Assembly: GCA_946122785.1 (NCBI GenBank)
Contig: CAMGYJ010000002.1
Span: 40,512,495-40,576,494, forward strand
Source of the DNA: Linum tenue
Taxonomy: Eukaryota > Streptophyta > Magnoliopsida > Malpighiales > Linaceae
DNA: 64,000 nt
Direction: 5' to 3'
The translations under genes were made by a program, and so were the position numbers. The notes under the pieces were generated by a model that searched no databases, was not told where the DNA came from, and worked only from the letters and a program-made list of their open reading frames with translations. This document shows, one piece after another, positions 45,145 to 57,724 of the stretch (positions within the stretch are counted from its first letter, which is position 1; each line of letters begins with the position of its first letter).

Positions 45145-45642
45145 TCGTTGTTGTGCATGCCAAAGACAACTAGAGCAGGTTTGTTCGGCTGCTACCGGTC
45201 CAGAGTAAAAACAGGGTCATCATTGTTATTGCAAAGTCTAAACCACAACGTTGCTAAGGCCAAGACGCATGAAAACCAAAACACATGTATGTCTAAAGTG
45301 AACATTGCATTGCATGAACTCTCGGTGGGTTTTAGTTGGCTAGGGTTTGGCTAAGCATATGCCAAAAAGAAAGAACCAAATGGCCTTCGAGTTGGCCTAA
45401 CCAAAGATACTGCATGCATGCAATGAGAATTTGAATCCCATGGTTTGGCAAATTGTGATTGCATGACAAACCAAATTCCTACAGTAGGCCAACGTTGGAT
45501 CTTCACCACAATACTACTGCAGCCTCAAGTTCTCTTCCAACGAGCTTATTTGTGGTTAATTTTAGACAATATTTTAGGTGAGGTGATTAAATTATGTCAA
45601 CAACTTGGTTCATAAATTCTTATAAACCAAGTTGTGGGGCAT
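45145..45642 (+). other. 3' interior of the 38914-47120 element
   Basis: No gene recognised. It includes the likely polypurine tract just before 45643. Confidence 0.5.
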
Positions 45643-47120
45643 TGTTTACACCTAAAATATTTTTGGCCTAAATTCAATGCTGTAATAATGAGTCTCGGCA
45701 TTTAATTCGATATCGCATGGCCAAAACGATGTCGTATGGAGTTAAGCAATACCGCGGAGAATTTAAGCGAGACCGCGAAGAGGCTCGGCGGTACCGCGGT
45801 ACTTGAAACGACATTGGTTGAAGACCATGTGTGAGTCATGCGCAGGGCATGTGTTGCTGTTGGACAAGGAATGTTTTTTTATTTTATATTTTTTTTCCTT
45901 GTCGGAGGAGGAGAGTAACAGCACCGTTTGGAGTCAAACAATGCCGCAAAGAGATAAAACGGTGCCGCGAACCTCAAAGCTCGAGGCATCGCGAGACTGT
46001 GAAAACGGTACAGCAAGGAAGCTCACCGGTACCGCGGACCAGAAAAACGGTACCGCAAGGAAGCTCACCGATACCGCGGCACTGGAAACGACACTGTTTG
46101 CCAGAAAACAGGATGGGACCGCGCGCGTAGTATTGGTGTTGGAAAAGGAGTTATTATTATTATTATTTTTATTTCTTGTCGGAAGGGGAGAAGCCGTACC
46201 GCATGGAGACAAGCGGCATCGCGGAGAATTAAAACGGTACCGCAGATGTAAAAACGATGCCGCGGGAGGCCTTGATAAGCGGTGCCGATTAAATAAATAA
46301 AAAAAACCATATCGGGTAAGTGAAGGGCCTAATTCCGCCCAGCCCAATGCGAGTGCAAACTCTCGGCAGTTCAATGAATTGGAATTTTTTGGCTATGTTA
46401 GTGGTGTCGTTTAATTAAAAACGGTACCGCGAGTAAGCCAAACGGTACCGCTGTAGTAGCAAACGACAGTGTTAATATAAAACAATGTTGTGGAGTAAAA
46501 GCAAACAGAGCTGTTTGGGGAAGAAAACGGCATCGCGTGAGATTCACACCAACCTAGCGAGGAGGAGATCAAGACGGTTGAGACACGTGGGAGTTCACAA
46601 CGGAGCAGTTGAGGAAGCGGTTCCACCTAGCGTGAAGACTACGAAGCGGTTTTTTTCGAATAAAAGCAGTGGAGCAAGGAGAAAGAAAGGGACAACAAAT
46701 CAACACAGAAACACATCTGTCAAACTTTATCTTTTTTCTCTGTAACTCCTTCGCGGAGCTCTCCTTCCAGGAAGGATCTCCATAGTCGTAGCAGTAGTCG
46801 TAGTCGCGGAGCTCTCCACAGGAATCTCCATAGGAGTAGTTTAATGTAGATTCCCCAAAACTCAAACACCCTCGTTCGAACGTAGTTTGGAGAGGTGTGA
46901 ACCGTAGTAACGGTCGTTCTTGGTTAGAAGTCAGAGGTGCATCGATCAAATCAACGGCGCCGACATTCGACGGCGGATATTTGACGGTCGTCTCGATTTC
47001 AGCAATCAGCGGTGCATTCGATCAAACGGCACCGCAAGAGTTTCCATCGCGAAACATCAAATCAACATCGCCGGAAACAAATTCGGCACCGGCGGTGGCA
47101 TTTGGTTTCCCCAGGAAACA
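45643..47120 (+). repeat. 3' LTR of the 38914-47120 element
   Basis: 1478 bp. It matches the 5' LTR but has two instead of three 42-bp units (about 45998-46080) and several small indels. A frame from 45803 to 46300 shares its C-terminal half with the frame in the 5' LTR. Confidence 0.88.
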
Positions 47121-47349
47121 CATTTATTAAAAAACATAAATTCTGTAAATTTCTAAACAATTCAATACAAATATAAATTGATCAATAAATCACGCGACCA
47201 ACAAGCCGGGCCAAAACTATTATAATATAAATGCTATTAAATAGAGTTTTTTAATAAGAAAGTGGTTAAGTACCATACATGGGCCTGTATAAGATCCATC
47301 ATAACTTTCTCCCAACAATTCGAGTTATTGAGACCAACTAGTTATGACA

Positions 47350-48581
47350 TGGTATCAGAGCTAGTTTGTTCTTGAGGTCACGTGTTTAATTCCTCACGGC
47401 CCCCAATATTAACCGCTCCGTCAACACGCTCCGAGAAAGCTTGCAGCTCATCGTCGCCGGTGAATCGAGCGTTGTACCCATCATCCGACTTCGCCATCGT
47501 TGTCCTTGTCACTGCTGATCGTCATTGGCCTCAACTCGACGTCGTTCCTCTTATCGTGCTCGTCGTCTGCGTCCCGACATCGCTGAATCATCATCGTTGC
47601 CATTGACAGGTGAGGCTGCTAGGATCTGAGCTCCCGCCAATGCCTCGCCGAGTCAGTCAAATTCATTCTACAGTCTCATTCAAGCATCGTCGATAGCTCC
47701 TGTCTCGCTGGTCCACCAAAGTTCTTGTTCCGTTCGTGCTGTTCATGCAAGCAGTCAACGTTCCACGAAGGTCAAGTTGGAGCTATATGTTTGCAGGGTT
47801 TCACCCCTAAGAAAATGGTTCTTACAGTCATGGTAATGGGCATTTTCATTCGTAGATTGAGAAGGAAATACCCACTTCACAATGTCTGTGCTCACATATG
47901 GATTTTGTGATGTTTTATGGTGCTCCTTTCCACTATTGCTAACTCTGCTCAGTCGTGGAAAGGTATCAGTTGTTGAATTCTTGTCGTACCATGCGACTCA
48001 AGCTCAGCCTTCCGGTCATAGTTGTTGGTCTTGTGCATTGATGTAGACGTTTTTGTTTACTTTCAAGCGGGCATTCACTACGTCATCCCTCAGCTTGAGG
48101 GGGAGAATAGGGTATCATCATACGTGGTCAATCAGTTCAGCATATCGACCACGGTGTATCAGTCAAGGAGGTTCCCTATTCTTATTCAAGAGAGACGATA
48201 GTCAGAACTCTCTCAATCTGTCTCATTTAAGAGAGGCGCAGTCAACAGGCTCTCGATCAATCTCATCCACGTAGAGGCGTAGTCAACCATCTCCGTCACG
48301 ACGTTCAAGAAGACGCAGTCACCATCTTCGTCAGGTTGTTCAGAGAAAGAGTCAGTCATCTCCAGATCAATCTCATCCAAGATGTAAGGAATTTCGCCAT
48401 GCTGAGTTTACTGTCAAAAGAACTGGGTCAAGCATGGAGTAGTTTCATCATTTGTCTACCCCTCCCGCAAGCGAGCAAAGTCACAGCCTGTTGGATCGTT
48501 ATTGCCAGCAAGAGGTTCTTTGAGTGTTGTTCTTTTTCAAGCTCGACATTCTTGTCATTCATGTCTTCGCTTGATGGGGAG
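47350..48581 (+). mobile_element. Copia-like debris
   Basis: TGGTATCAGAGC at 47350-47361 is a Met-tRNA-type PBS. A CTTGAGGGGGAGAATAG tract (about 48096-48112) and a CTTGATGGGGAG tract (48569-48581) resemble Ty1/copia polypurine tracts. Between them no gag or pol motif can be read. Just before the second tract, KLDILVIH-like codons recall the end of copia pol. Confidence 0.55.
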
Positions 48582-48883
48582 TGTTGAGGATATTAATTAC
48601 TTAATCAAAAAGTAATTAATTCCTTGTTCTACAAATCCCTAGTTTTCCTTGTTCAAGTAAAAGAAGGAAACTTGGTTGTCATTAGGGTTTTAACCCTACG
48701 TTTATCTCTATATAAGTTTAGCTACGAGATTGTCGTAAGCAAGCCGTCACAATGTAGTCGTTCATTAAAACGTCAGCTGTGAGCTCTTCCGAGCTCACCG
48801 TGGATTAGTCTCGATCAATCAATCGATCAAGGATACCACGTAAAACTCTTGTGTTCTGTGTTCGTTTCAATTCCGCGATATCA
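48582..48883 (+). repeat. Copia-type LTR (about 302 bp)
   Basis: Begins TGTTGAGGATATTAATTAC after a purine tract. It contains CTATATAAG (about 48711) as a likely TATA box and ends GCGATATCA. The partner LTR is not seen in the window, and no duplication can be paired. Confidence 0.6.
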
Positions 48884-49990
48884 AATTCTTCATTCTTCTT
48901 CCTCATTTCGGTCCCTAGCCCTCCAATTTGAAGTGGTCACCTCTATAGTGAATTTTCATTTCCTTTTCTACTTTCTCTTTCTTTTCCTCTATTCTAAAAC
49001 AAGGGAAAATTTTTGTGGGAACCTTATTTTCTTCAATTGTTTCTTCTCCTAACTTTCCATATAAAGAAAAGAGGGCAGGAATTTTTCCCATCATAATTCA
49101 CACATCTTATCCGCCATAATCCAAATAGTTAGTTTGAGAAAAAGAAAAGCAGAGACTTTCGTGCCAAATCCTTAGTTAGCCCTATTGCATCAATGATAGT
49201 TGGGTCTGTCATAAATAATATATATTTTTTGAATAAGAGTTGTATCAGTTTAATATTTTTATTTATTTATGATTGAGTGTTATTTTAAGGGATCTAAACA
49301 CGAGATCTCCAAATTAACGACTAGTAACATTACAACTAGACCACACCGTTTGTTCATGGGCCAGGGTTGATAATTTGATTAATTTCTCATCCTAAAGGGG
49401 CGGGGGCACCCCATTTGCGCACCACCAGCAAAGCAATTGAGGTAGAGGAACACGCTCATGGTCATCGAATCATGCAGCTTCAACTATACCGTTAGCATTT
49501 AGCAATATCTACACCACTTTTCGACGAGATGCTAGACCAGAAAACATCATCATGTGTACCGTCCCAATCAATGAAACAGACAGCCATACACACTCGATAC
49601 ATATTCCTTCCTTTAGTCTATTCACTTGACCAGTTTTCCCACCCAAAAGAAAAGAGTTCAATGAACCTGTTTCTACTCCAACTATAATACTTTTGCCAAT
49701 CATGTCTTCTGTCTTTTCTCGAACTTCCAAAGCAAAACAAAAAAATAATGAATGAAGATGGTAAAGAAGAAGAAAAACCTCCTCCCTCATGCTTTGAGGT
49801 CGGAGGCTGAAAGAGAGCTTCCCATAATTACAACAACTCCCATGAGAATTACAAGGAAGACTTGTACAGCATCACTGAACAGGAACAAAAGCAACACGGG
49901 AAATAAAGGACAGAAGTTGTTTTAAACAACTGGTAATTCCCTACAGAAAATGAAAAACTGCTTCCATGATGCTGTTTCCTGTCCTGTTGT
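48884..49990. other. Intergenic sequence
   Basis: AT-rich, with no gene recognised. The 3' end of the minus-strand RRM gene may reach into this stretch, but I see no clear polyadenylation site. Confidence 0.4.
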
Positions 49991-50726
49991 CTTAACTAAC
50001 GACAAATATGACACATGATGATGATGACGATGATGCAGAGAGGGGTGGGTCCACCACCCCATCGTGTCTAAGCTCCTCTACTTCTGTGACTATTATACAC
50101 TCCAAATCCAATGCTGGGGGTTTTGGATTGGTGAAGAAAGAAAGAAAGAAAAGACCAGCTAAGAACCCTAAAAAGAATCATATGTTGATTCTAACCCTTG
50201 TCGACACCTTTGTACCTTCCTACAAGTTTGTCTCCATCCATCTTCCTTTGCTTTTTTACACCTATATGGAAATATATATAATACAGTTGCCAGATCAACC
50301 TCCCATGGCTTCTGGCATCCCGGCCACATGTACACTACTACTGCCAACAGGAGACTCTCCCTGAGCTCTGTAAGCAGCAGCAGCATGACTGGAGGGCATT
50401 AGGAAACAAGGACTGATTTCTCTGTTCCCAAATTCCCCCTTTCCTCCCACATTCCTTCCTTCTCCACCACATGGAGCGACTCGGGACACACGATGATGGC
50501 TGTGAACATCTATGGTGAGCATGACTATGTATGACCTGCACCAATCCACACACCTAGCAGTTTAATGCCAATCCTCACTGTGCTGATTGGTATATATGGA
50601 TAGGTGTTTAGCAGTTTCGTACCTCTAGAATGCAAAGTAAAATGGCTTGCAAGGCTATAGATTCGAAGCCCGCCACTCAAGTAGCAGTTCCGCTGCTCTT
50701 AGTCCTGCTGCAGTCTTAAGGAATAC

Positions 50727-50834
50727 CTGTAGACAAAACGAAAGAGAAGACACAACATACCTTTAAACATCGGCATCAACTTGGAGACATGGTTCCCGGA
50801 CAATATTGCAAGCTCTAGGTTGTCATCCACTCAC
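50727..50834 (-). other. Probable intron in the 3' UTR of the RRM gene
   Basis: GATCCAG/GTGAGTGG at 50835/50834 and TTTTGTCTACAG/GTATTC at 50727/50726 form a good donor and acceptor pair, starting 13 bases after the stop codon. Inferred from sequence only. Confidence 0.5.
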
Positions 50835-50847
50835 CTGGATCAACTCC

Positions 50848-53264
50848 TCACCCAGCTGTTTGGTCAGAACCGCTGCCTTGCATATACTGAGAAGGAGAAG
50901 GAACCATAAACTGTGGTTGTGCAGGAACATGTGTTGCTATCCCTGAATAACCATTTCAACGTAGCCAAATAGGTCTGCCTACGTTAGCAGTTCATGCTTA
51001 ATCAATATTTCTCACCCCCCTCAAACCCAACTCCACCAAAAAATGCATAAAACCAATAACAATTAACGTGAGTGGTGCATGTGTGTGTTTCCACTTAGAA
51101 AATCTCGTATTACCATGGACGGAAGTAGATGATGACTGTCATAATATAAACCTTTGAACCAAGCTTATGATGTTTAACGAGGACGAAAGTGGGGATGCTA
51201 TGCATAGATAATTGACGGTCATAAAATTTCAAGAGTTTAATATAAACCTGCTGGATATGGTGCTTGAATTGAGGGCATAGCTGAAGTCGTCATACCACTA
51301 ACGCTGGGAGCACCAAACTGCACCAGCTGATGGCCTGGCATGGCATATCCCTGCATTGCGGGATATGAGTGACCACCATAAACTGTTTGACCTACCTGTC
51401 CATAGGGATAAACAGTTGTGTTGACCGCCCCGGGTACTCCGTATATCTGAAGGTACTGTTGGCCAGAATAAGGGTTGTAGACACCCTACAATAAATTTAA
51501 TAACAAATATAAGTCTTTGCTAAATCAATAGAAGAAGATACAAAATGAACGACAACTAGAGTTTCTATTAAAGTTAGGGTTACCTGTGGGTAAACATATT
51601 CAGGCCCATAGGCTGCATAGCTGCATAAGTAGGAAGAGAACAGAATTGATGATGTCGGAAATGTTGGTAGCAACAAGTCTTGAGATATTAGAATGAGTAA
51701 ATAGTGCATTCAATATCATTTCACAACAAGAGAAGTGATGTTACTAAATAAACTACATGTCCGTCCAGGGTCAAAGAATAAAGAAATAGATAATGCAAGG
51801 TGAGGACCAATGAAAAGTAAAGGAGCCTAACATCTGAAGCCTAGTTATCTGGGCTCTATTTCCAGGTTGGATAAAACCATGGTTGTGATCTTGCCTGTTA
51901 AATAAACATTGAGCTGACGCACATATCCACTGGAACTACGTTTTTGAATTTCCTGCAATTACCAATCACATGACATCACTTCTCTGGAGAACCTAAGAGC
52001 CTTGGTGTCATGACAGTGGATGTCATTAGCATAGACGAATAGCCACGAGACGAGAAAAGAGTGAACTATTAGAAAGCAGCTGCAGAGGACATGTACTCAA
52101 TCTAGGAAGAAACGTCAAAAGCGCAGAAATATGAATGGAAGATCAACCAACACTATAATTGCGTTCACGGTACTGATTATTAAAAAATGCAAACGCGAAT
52201 GCAATATCTTGGAAACGGACAAAACAAACTGCCCAGAAAACAAGGAACACTTAGAAGTCCGGGATATTCCCAAAAGTACACCAGCAAGGAAGAACACTTT
52301 ATTTTCAAATACCAAGTCAGCATCTCATAGCTACAGGCAACCTATGTAATTTGTTAGGCACTGTAATTGAACCACTCACCCATATGGATGATATACCAAT
52401 CCTTGCTGGTAGTTATAAGGAAGCTGCTGCTGGTAGCCAACACCTCCAACATAAGCTCCCCTTCCAGCTTGCACATTGGCAACATATGGGGTAGCTGGTC
52501 TCAAGCGCCCTAAAATAAAGCCCAGTAGTGACAGGAGTAAGCACGAAAGACAGACAGAGTAGAAATACCAAACATATAGAAGAACAATCAATTTTCTACC
52601 ATTAAACAAACGTATTAAGTGGACAAAGAGATGGGGTATTGCCAATGTAAAGCTTCTGGACTTTGAGTTTACACCTTAACTCATGTTGGAACACCCACCC
52701 ATAGATAGTAGAGACACCTACCGTAAGACATTGGCTGCCGTGGCCTCCCAAGCGATGCCAAATTGCAGTTTGCTCGTCTGCCATCAATGACTGGGGTGGG
52801 ATCGGCACAGGCCCTCCTAGCAGACTCTGGATCCCGGAAGGTCACCTAAACCCTCCAGGCAAATACAAGCCAAGAAAACGTCATTCTCGAGGAATGAGGT
52901 GAAATAAAAGACAACTTTAGAAGAAGGAAAACAAATTGACATTGCCCGGCTGCGACCATCACAAGATTGACAAGGGAACCAATCAAGTGGCAAACAAAAC
53001 AATCACTAGGCAAGCAAGCACGTGGAATCACGAAGACAACCAATCAATGAGCAGGGTATGCGATAGAATAGCAAACAAAGGACAGAAGGGGGGAAAGACG
53101 GGAATGATACTCACAAAACCGTAGCCCTTGGATCGGCCGGTGTTCTTATCGGTGATGACTACCGCCTCAAGAATGTCCCCGAACTGGTCAAAGTAACGGC
53201 GCATGGTGTCGCTTTGAGTTTCCCAGGCCAGGCCGCCGACGAAGACCTTGGTGTAAGTGGTTCC
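50848..53264 (-). CDS. Plant single-RRM RNA-binding protein (RBM24/38-like, ARP1-related)
   Basis: Six coding exons with GT-AG borders and consistent phase: 53264-53115, 52845-52722, 52509-52380, 51620-51584, 51485-51248, 50942-50848 (stop TGA 50850-50848), together 257 residues. The first two exons encode one RRM: RNP2 is VFVGGLAW and RNP1 is KGYGFVTF, formed across the first intron. The RRM end is [20 protein letters not shown]. The tail is Tyr/Gln/Gly/Pro-rich ([26 protein letters not shown]) and low in complexity, as in this plant family, which binds mRNA. The first exon listed starts at a splice acceptor (CAG at 53267-53265). No in-frame ATG lies between it and the previous stop, so a short N-terminal exon upstream is not resolved. 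Confidence is high for the family, lower for the N-terminus. Confidence 0.9.
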
Positions 53265-53779
53265 CTGCGACAAGCCATGGCATCAAAGCAATTAAGAAAA
53301 GGAAATGAAAACAAACAGTCCGCTCTGGTCCGAAAGCAATAAGAAGTCGTAATCCTTTTCACGGATATGATTACAGGTATAGAAACAAACCGAGAAAGTA
53401 TACTCAATTTCCACATCCACAGGTCAAAAGCGAAAAACAGTTCAAGCATAAGAGAATTGGCAATGGCTGCAACGTGATCTACTCCACCTAACCCTCCCTC
53501 AGTATCCGGGGGTTCTCTTTTTTTGTGTGGAATCAGTATCCGGTTTTCGTTACAGTAAGCAGATCTATCCTCAGGAAAGGCCGATCTGAGCTAACATCGA
53601 TAGTAACGAAGGAAGAAGAAGGCAGACTAGAAGAAAGAAAATTGCGATGAAACAGAGAGATAGCAAAGGGCTTCGGGATGGGCTCTAGCGGAACAGAGGA
53701 CTGACTGTGTGTGCGAGTGAAACTGAAAAATGGAGAAGAGGAGGAGGAGGGAAAGCACTGAAGCCATGACATCAACTTC
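53265..53779 (-). promoter_or_regulatory. 5' leader and proximal upstream region of the RRM gene
   Basis: In minus sense CT-rich sequence (TTTTCTTTCTTCTAGTCTGC, CCTCCTCCTCCTC at 53750-53735) is typical of plant 5' leaders. No clear TATA box is found. The region ends abruptly at the LINE insertion (duplication 53769-53779), so any more distal promoter is now 3.8 kb further away. Confidence 0.45.
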
Positions 53780-56700
53780 CTATGTGGTGGTGTTTGTTTA
53801 CTTTAGCTGTGTTGAAGCAATTCGTACTAGCCAGTTGGCTGAGCTTCGGGCTGTTTGCGATTCTTTTGATATACCATTTGTGGTTATGGGGGATTTCAAT
53901 GTTACTATTAAGGCTAGTGAAAAGGACGGGGGTAACGCTTGGAATGCCAACCAAGCGGCCGGGCTCCGGAACTTTATTTATGACCTAGGTCTCCTTGACC
54001 TAGGATTTCAGGGAGACCCGTTCACGTGGACCAATAAACGGATGGGGAATGCCTGCATTAGGGAACGCTTAGATAGAGCTCTCTGCTCTCAATCTTGGAC
54101 AGCGACCTTCCCAGACACTCTTGTTAAACACTTCACGGATCAGGGATCGGATCACCGCGCCTTGCTTCTCTCAGACAAACCCTATGAGCGTCGAAGCAGA
54201 CCTCTCTTCCGCTTTGATGCTCGATGGGCGCAAAACCCGGAAGTTCGCGCGATGGTGGCTTATGTCTGGCAGGAGGAAATCTCAGGTACCCCTATGTTCC
54301 AGCTATGGGAGAAACTCAAAAAGTTAAGGCATTTGCTTTATGACTGGAGTAGAGCAGGCACGACTAATTCTCTACGGAATATTCGCACCCTGCAGAAGGA
54401 GATTGATCGAATCAAATCTTGTTCTCCTATTGACTGGGATTCAGTGCGTGATTTGGAATCAGAGTTGAGTAGGCAATGGGAGGCCGAAGAAATTTATTGG
54501 CAATAGAAATCGAGGGTTCGGTGGTTAAAAAAAGAGGACCAGAACTCCTCTTACTTCCATACAGTAACGCGGACCCGCCGAAAACACAACTTTGTGGCTG
54601 GGCTTCGCAATGATGAGGGTGACTGGATCACAGAGGAGGAAGGAAAGGCTGAAATTGCTACTGACTTTTATCAGAACCTCTTCACGTCTGAATGCCAAGT
54701 GAACAACATGTCTGAGCGGGTGGATCAACTTCCTATTGATTGTCGTGTCACTGAGGTTATGAATGCGCGACTTACGGCGGTAGTCGTGCCGGAGGAAGTT
54801 CGGGCCACTGTTTTTAGGATGGGTTCCAAACAGGCCCCTGGGTCTGATGGATTCACAGGCAAATTTTTTAAAACTTTTTGGGATATCGTTGGACCTTCAG
54901 TGATCGAAAGCTGTTTGCTCGTTCTTTGAAACGAGTAGGATGCTTCGCAGCTTTAATCACACTTGGTTAACCTTGATCCCGAAAGTGGATAATGTGGAAT
55001 CTATTCGACAACTAAGGCCTATAAGTCTATGCCAGTTCGTTTACAAGATTATTACTAAGATAATGGCGGAAAGACTGGCTGCTTTCCTCCCGGAGATTAT
55101 CACGGAAGGGCAGAATGCCTTCATTCGGGAGCGCCAAATAGTGGACAATGTTCTGCTAGGTCATGAACTAATGCACTATCTAAAGACCAAAACGCGAGGG
55201 AAGAAAGGGTATATGGCTCTGAAGGTTGACATGGAAAAGGCCTATGATAGAGTTGAACGGCCCTTTCTACTCGCGGTAATGGCCAAGATGGGATTTAGCT
55301 CCATTTGGTGCGATTGGGTCCACGAATGTCTCAAATCGACGTCTTTCTCGGTTATGATGAATGGGAGTCCGAAGGGGTACTTCTCGCCCTCCCGGGGCCT
55401 TCGCCAGGGTGATCCCCTTTCTCCCCTGTTGTTCGTCTTATGTACAGAGGGGTTTGCGGCCCTCTTGAGGAAAGCCATTACTGAAAAGAGATTGCAAGGA
55501 GTTAAAGTGGCGCCGCGGGCACCACGTATCTCCCATCTGTTCTTTGCGGATGATTCGTACTTGTTTCTCCGTGGATCTCTCCAGGAGTGCGAGAATCTGA
55601 TCACTGTCTTGAATGAGTATGAGGAGCTGAGTGGTCAGAGGGTCAACCTAGCCAAATCGGCAGTTTATTTTAGTAAGAACATTGTTGTTCCGGATCAGGA
55701 GTTCCTGGGGCAAGTGCTGGGGGTGGGGGCTATTGGTGTCCATGATAAGTACCTGGGATTACCTACCCTTATAGCCCGATCTAAAATGGAGACGTTTCGC
55801 TATTTGGAGGAGAAGCTTCTTGCTCGGTTACAAGGTTGGAAGCAGCGTACCTTGTCGTGGGCGGCGAAGGAGACTTTAATCAAATCAGTGGCCTTGGCGC
55901 TTCCTCTCCATGTTATGTCCTGTTTCAAGCTCCCACTCTCACTGTGTCGGCTCTTGGATAGACATATTGCCCGATTCTGGTAGGGGTGGAGAATGGACAT
56001 GATAAGGTGAGATGGATGTCTTGGCGCAATATGTGTCGTAGTAAGCATGAGGGAGGGATGGGATTTAGGCGTTTTGAGCACTTTAACCAGGCCCTGTTAG
56101 CTAAGGTTTGTTGGCGCATCTTAAGTGAACCTGATTCGCTTTTAGCCCAGGTGTATAAAGGGAAGTATTTTCCTAGGAGTGGTTTCCTTGAAGCGCATGC
56201 GCGGTCTCGGCCCTCCTGGGGGTGGCAGAGTATTCTATTTGGGCGACAGCTTTTGAGCCAGGGCCTTCGTTGGCAGATTGGTAATGGCCAGACATCCCCT
56301 CTTCTCCAGGATAGCTGGGTTCCCAGTCTGCATCCTTTGGTCCCTTCGTTTAACCCTTGTGTGCTGCCTGAGAATGAGGTCTTGCGGGTGGCATCTGTCA
56401 TTGATAATGAGGAGGGCTCCTGGAGCGATGATGGTTTGGCTCGATGGTTTGACCCTCGCACCTGTCGGCTCATCAAGGAGATTCCTCTTCCTCGTGGCAA
56501 TGTTGCGGATCGGCTTATTTGGCATGGAACGCAGGATGGTGTTTTCACTGTGAAATCGGCTTACCACCTGGCGGGGCATTTGGAAAGGATGGAAAACCGG
56601 AGCCGGTCCTCGGTCAGTTGGATGGACAAGCCTAGTTGGATTCGCGTTTGGCAGGCCCCTGTCCCCCCAAAGCTTCGGGTCTTCCTCTGGCAAATTCTGA

Positions 56701-57617
56701 ATCGGCTCCTTCCAAATACTGAAGCGCTGATTGAGAGAAAAATCCAAGTGCACCCCCGTTGCCCTGTTTGCTGGGCGGAATCTGAAACTTTGGAGCATCT
56801 GTTTCTGGAGTGTCCTGTGGCCCGAGCCATCTGGGATTACGCCGGTTTGGAGTATCTCGGGCAGGGGTTGCCTCGCCACACTTTTCCCTTGTTCCTGAAG
56901 AGATTGTTGAACCTCCTGAAGCAGGACCAGTTGATTATGGCGGTGACGGCAGTCCTCTGGCGAATTTGGAGGTCCCGGAATTGGGTAGTGTTTGAAGGGA
57001 AACAGTTTGGGATTCCTGCTTTGATGAGACAGTACCACCAGCAGTACCAGGAATGGATTGGTCTACCGAAGGAGAAAGCCCAGTGTGTTCCTGTTGCCCC
57101 GGAGGTTGAGGTTCCACACTGTCCTCTGATCTGCTTGTGGGATGGGGCTACCAGGGCCGCATCGCACTCGGCAGGAGGGATGGTGGTGGTGAATCACTTG
57201 GGGGACATTCTGATAGCCAGAGGCTTTCTGTTTGATGGCATTGAGGACCCTTTGGTTGCTGAAGCGCTTGCTCTTCGTGATGCTGTTCTCTGGTGCCGGG
57301 ACTCGGGGATTGTGGAGGTGCGTTTTGAGGGGGATGCCAAGGTGCTGATTCAGAAGATTATTCAGTCAAACACTAGGGATAATAGAGTGGGGGCACTTCT
57401 TGAGGAGATTGTAGGGATGCTGGGTTCGTTGGGAGGTTTCTCTGTTCGGTTTGTAGGTCGGCGTAGCAATAGGGCAGCCCACTTGGTGGCTAGAAAGGCT
57501 CTTTCTTTGTACCCGACTATGAGTCGTTGCTTTAATTTGCTTGCCTGGCTCAATGTCAGGATGTAATTACCTATGTTTTTTATCAATATATCGATTATCT
57601 TTTGACAAAAAAAAAAC
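53780..57617 (+). mobile_element. 5'-truncated LINE (plant L1-like with RNase H)
   Basis: The 3.84-kb insert starts inside the endonuclease domain and ends in a poly(A) of 10 (57608-57617). It is flanked by ACATCAACTTC (53769-53779) repeated as CATCAACTTC at 57618-57627, the preceding A merging with the poly(A) tail. Truncation at the 5' end plus poly(A) and a 10-11 bp duplication is the standard product of target-primed insertion. It faces away from the RRM gene and lies about 0.5 kb from that gene's first recognised exon. Confidence 0.95.
53781..57566 (+). pseudogene. LINE ORF2: endonuclease end, RT, zf-RVT, RNase H
   Basis: 53781-54506 holds the endonuclease end (VVMGDFNVTIKASEKDGG, GFQGDPFTWTNKRMGNA, GSDHRALLL), stopped by TAG at 54504-54506 after EIYWQ, then the same frame continues (KSRVRWLKKEDQNSSYFHTV) to about 54910. 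The frame shifts into 54940-55983 (FNHTWLTLIPKVDN, VDMEKAYDRVERPFL, SRGLRQGDPLSPLLF, FADDSYLF as the RT active site). It shifts again at about 55983 into 55986-57566 with zf-RVT (HPRCPVCWAESETLEHLFLE) and RNase H (LWDGATRAA, VAEALALRDA, FEGDAK, RRSNRAAHLVARKA). It ends NVRM before the short 3' tail. Three lesions only, so it is younger-looking than the LINE at 19811-23482. Confidence 0.93.
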
Positions 57618-57724
57618 ATCAACTTCATTCAACATGATTAGAAAGAAAAAATTAGACATGTCTCCACAAACATAAATAAGATTAATTGTTTATAATATTA
57701 AATATACCGAGAAAATTAATTATA

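Larger units (their letters stand above)
38914..47120 (+). mobile_element. Non-autonomous LTR element with an orphan ORF
   Basis: Direct LTRs (38914-40422, 45643-47120) start TGTTTAC and end GGAAGCA/GGAAACA, flanked by a perfect 5-bp duplication CATTT (38909-38913, 47121-47125). The interior is 5.2 kb, of which 1.5 kb is the Mutator-like element at 43627-45135. No protease, RT, RNase H or integrase motif is visible. The sequence after the 5' LTR (TTTTGTCACGCCCTGTGGGA) is not the usual Met- or Asp-tRNA PBS. Orientation is taken from the ORF at 40464, which starts 42 bases past the LTR. A GTTGTGGGGCA tract before 45643 could be the polypurine tract. Confidence 0.88.

Noticed and set aside
47350..47400. 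Possible tRNA gene (TGGTATCAGAGC)
   Set aside because: It is the complement of the initiator-Met tRNA 3' end, i.e. a retrotransposon primer binding site; no cloverleaf follows.
56235..57038. 267-codon frame on the minus strand
   Set aside because: Shadow of the LINE zf-RVT/RNase H region; the plus-strand reading has clear domains.
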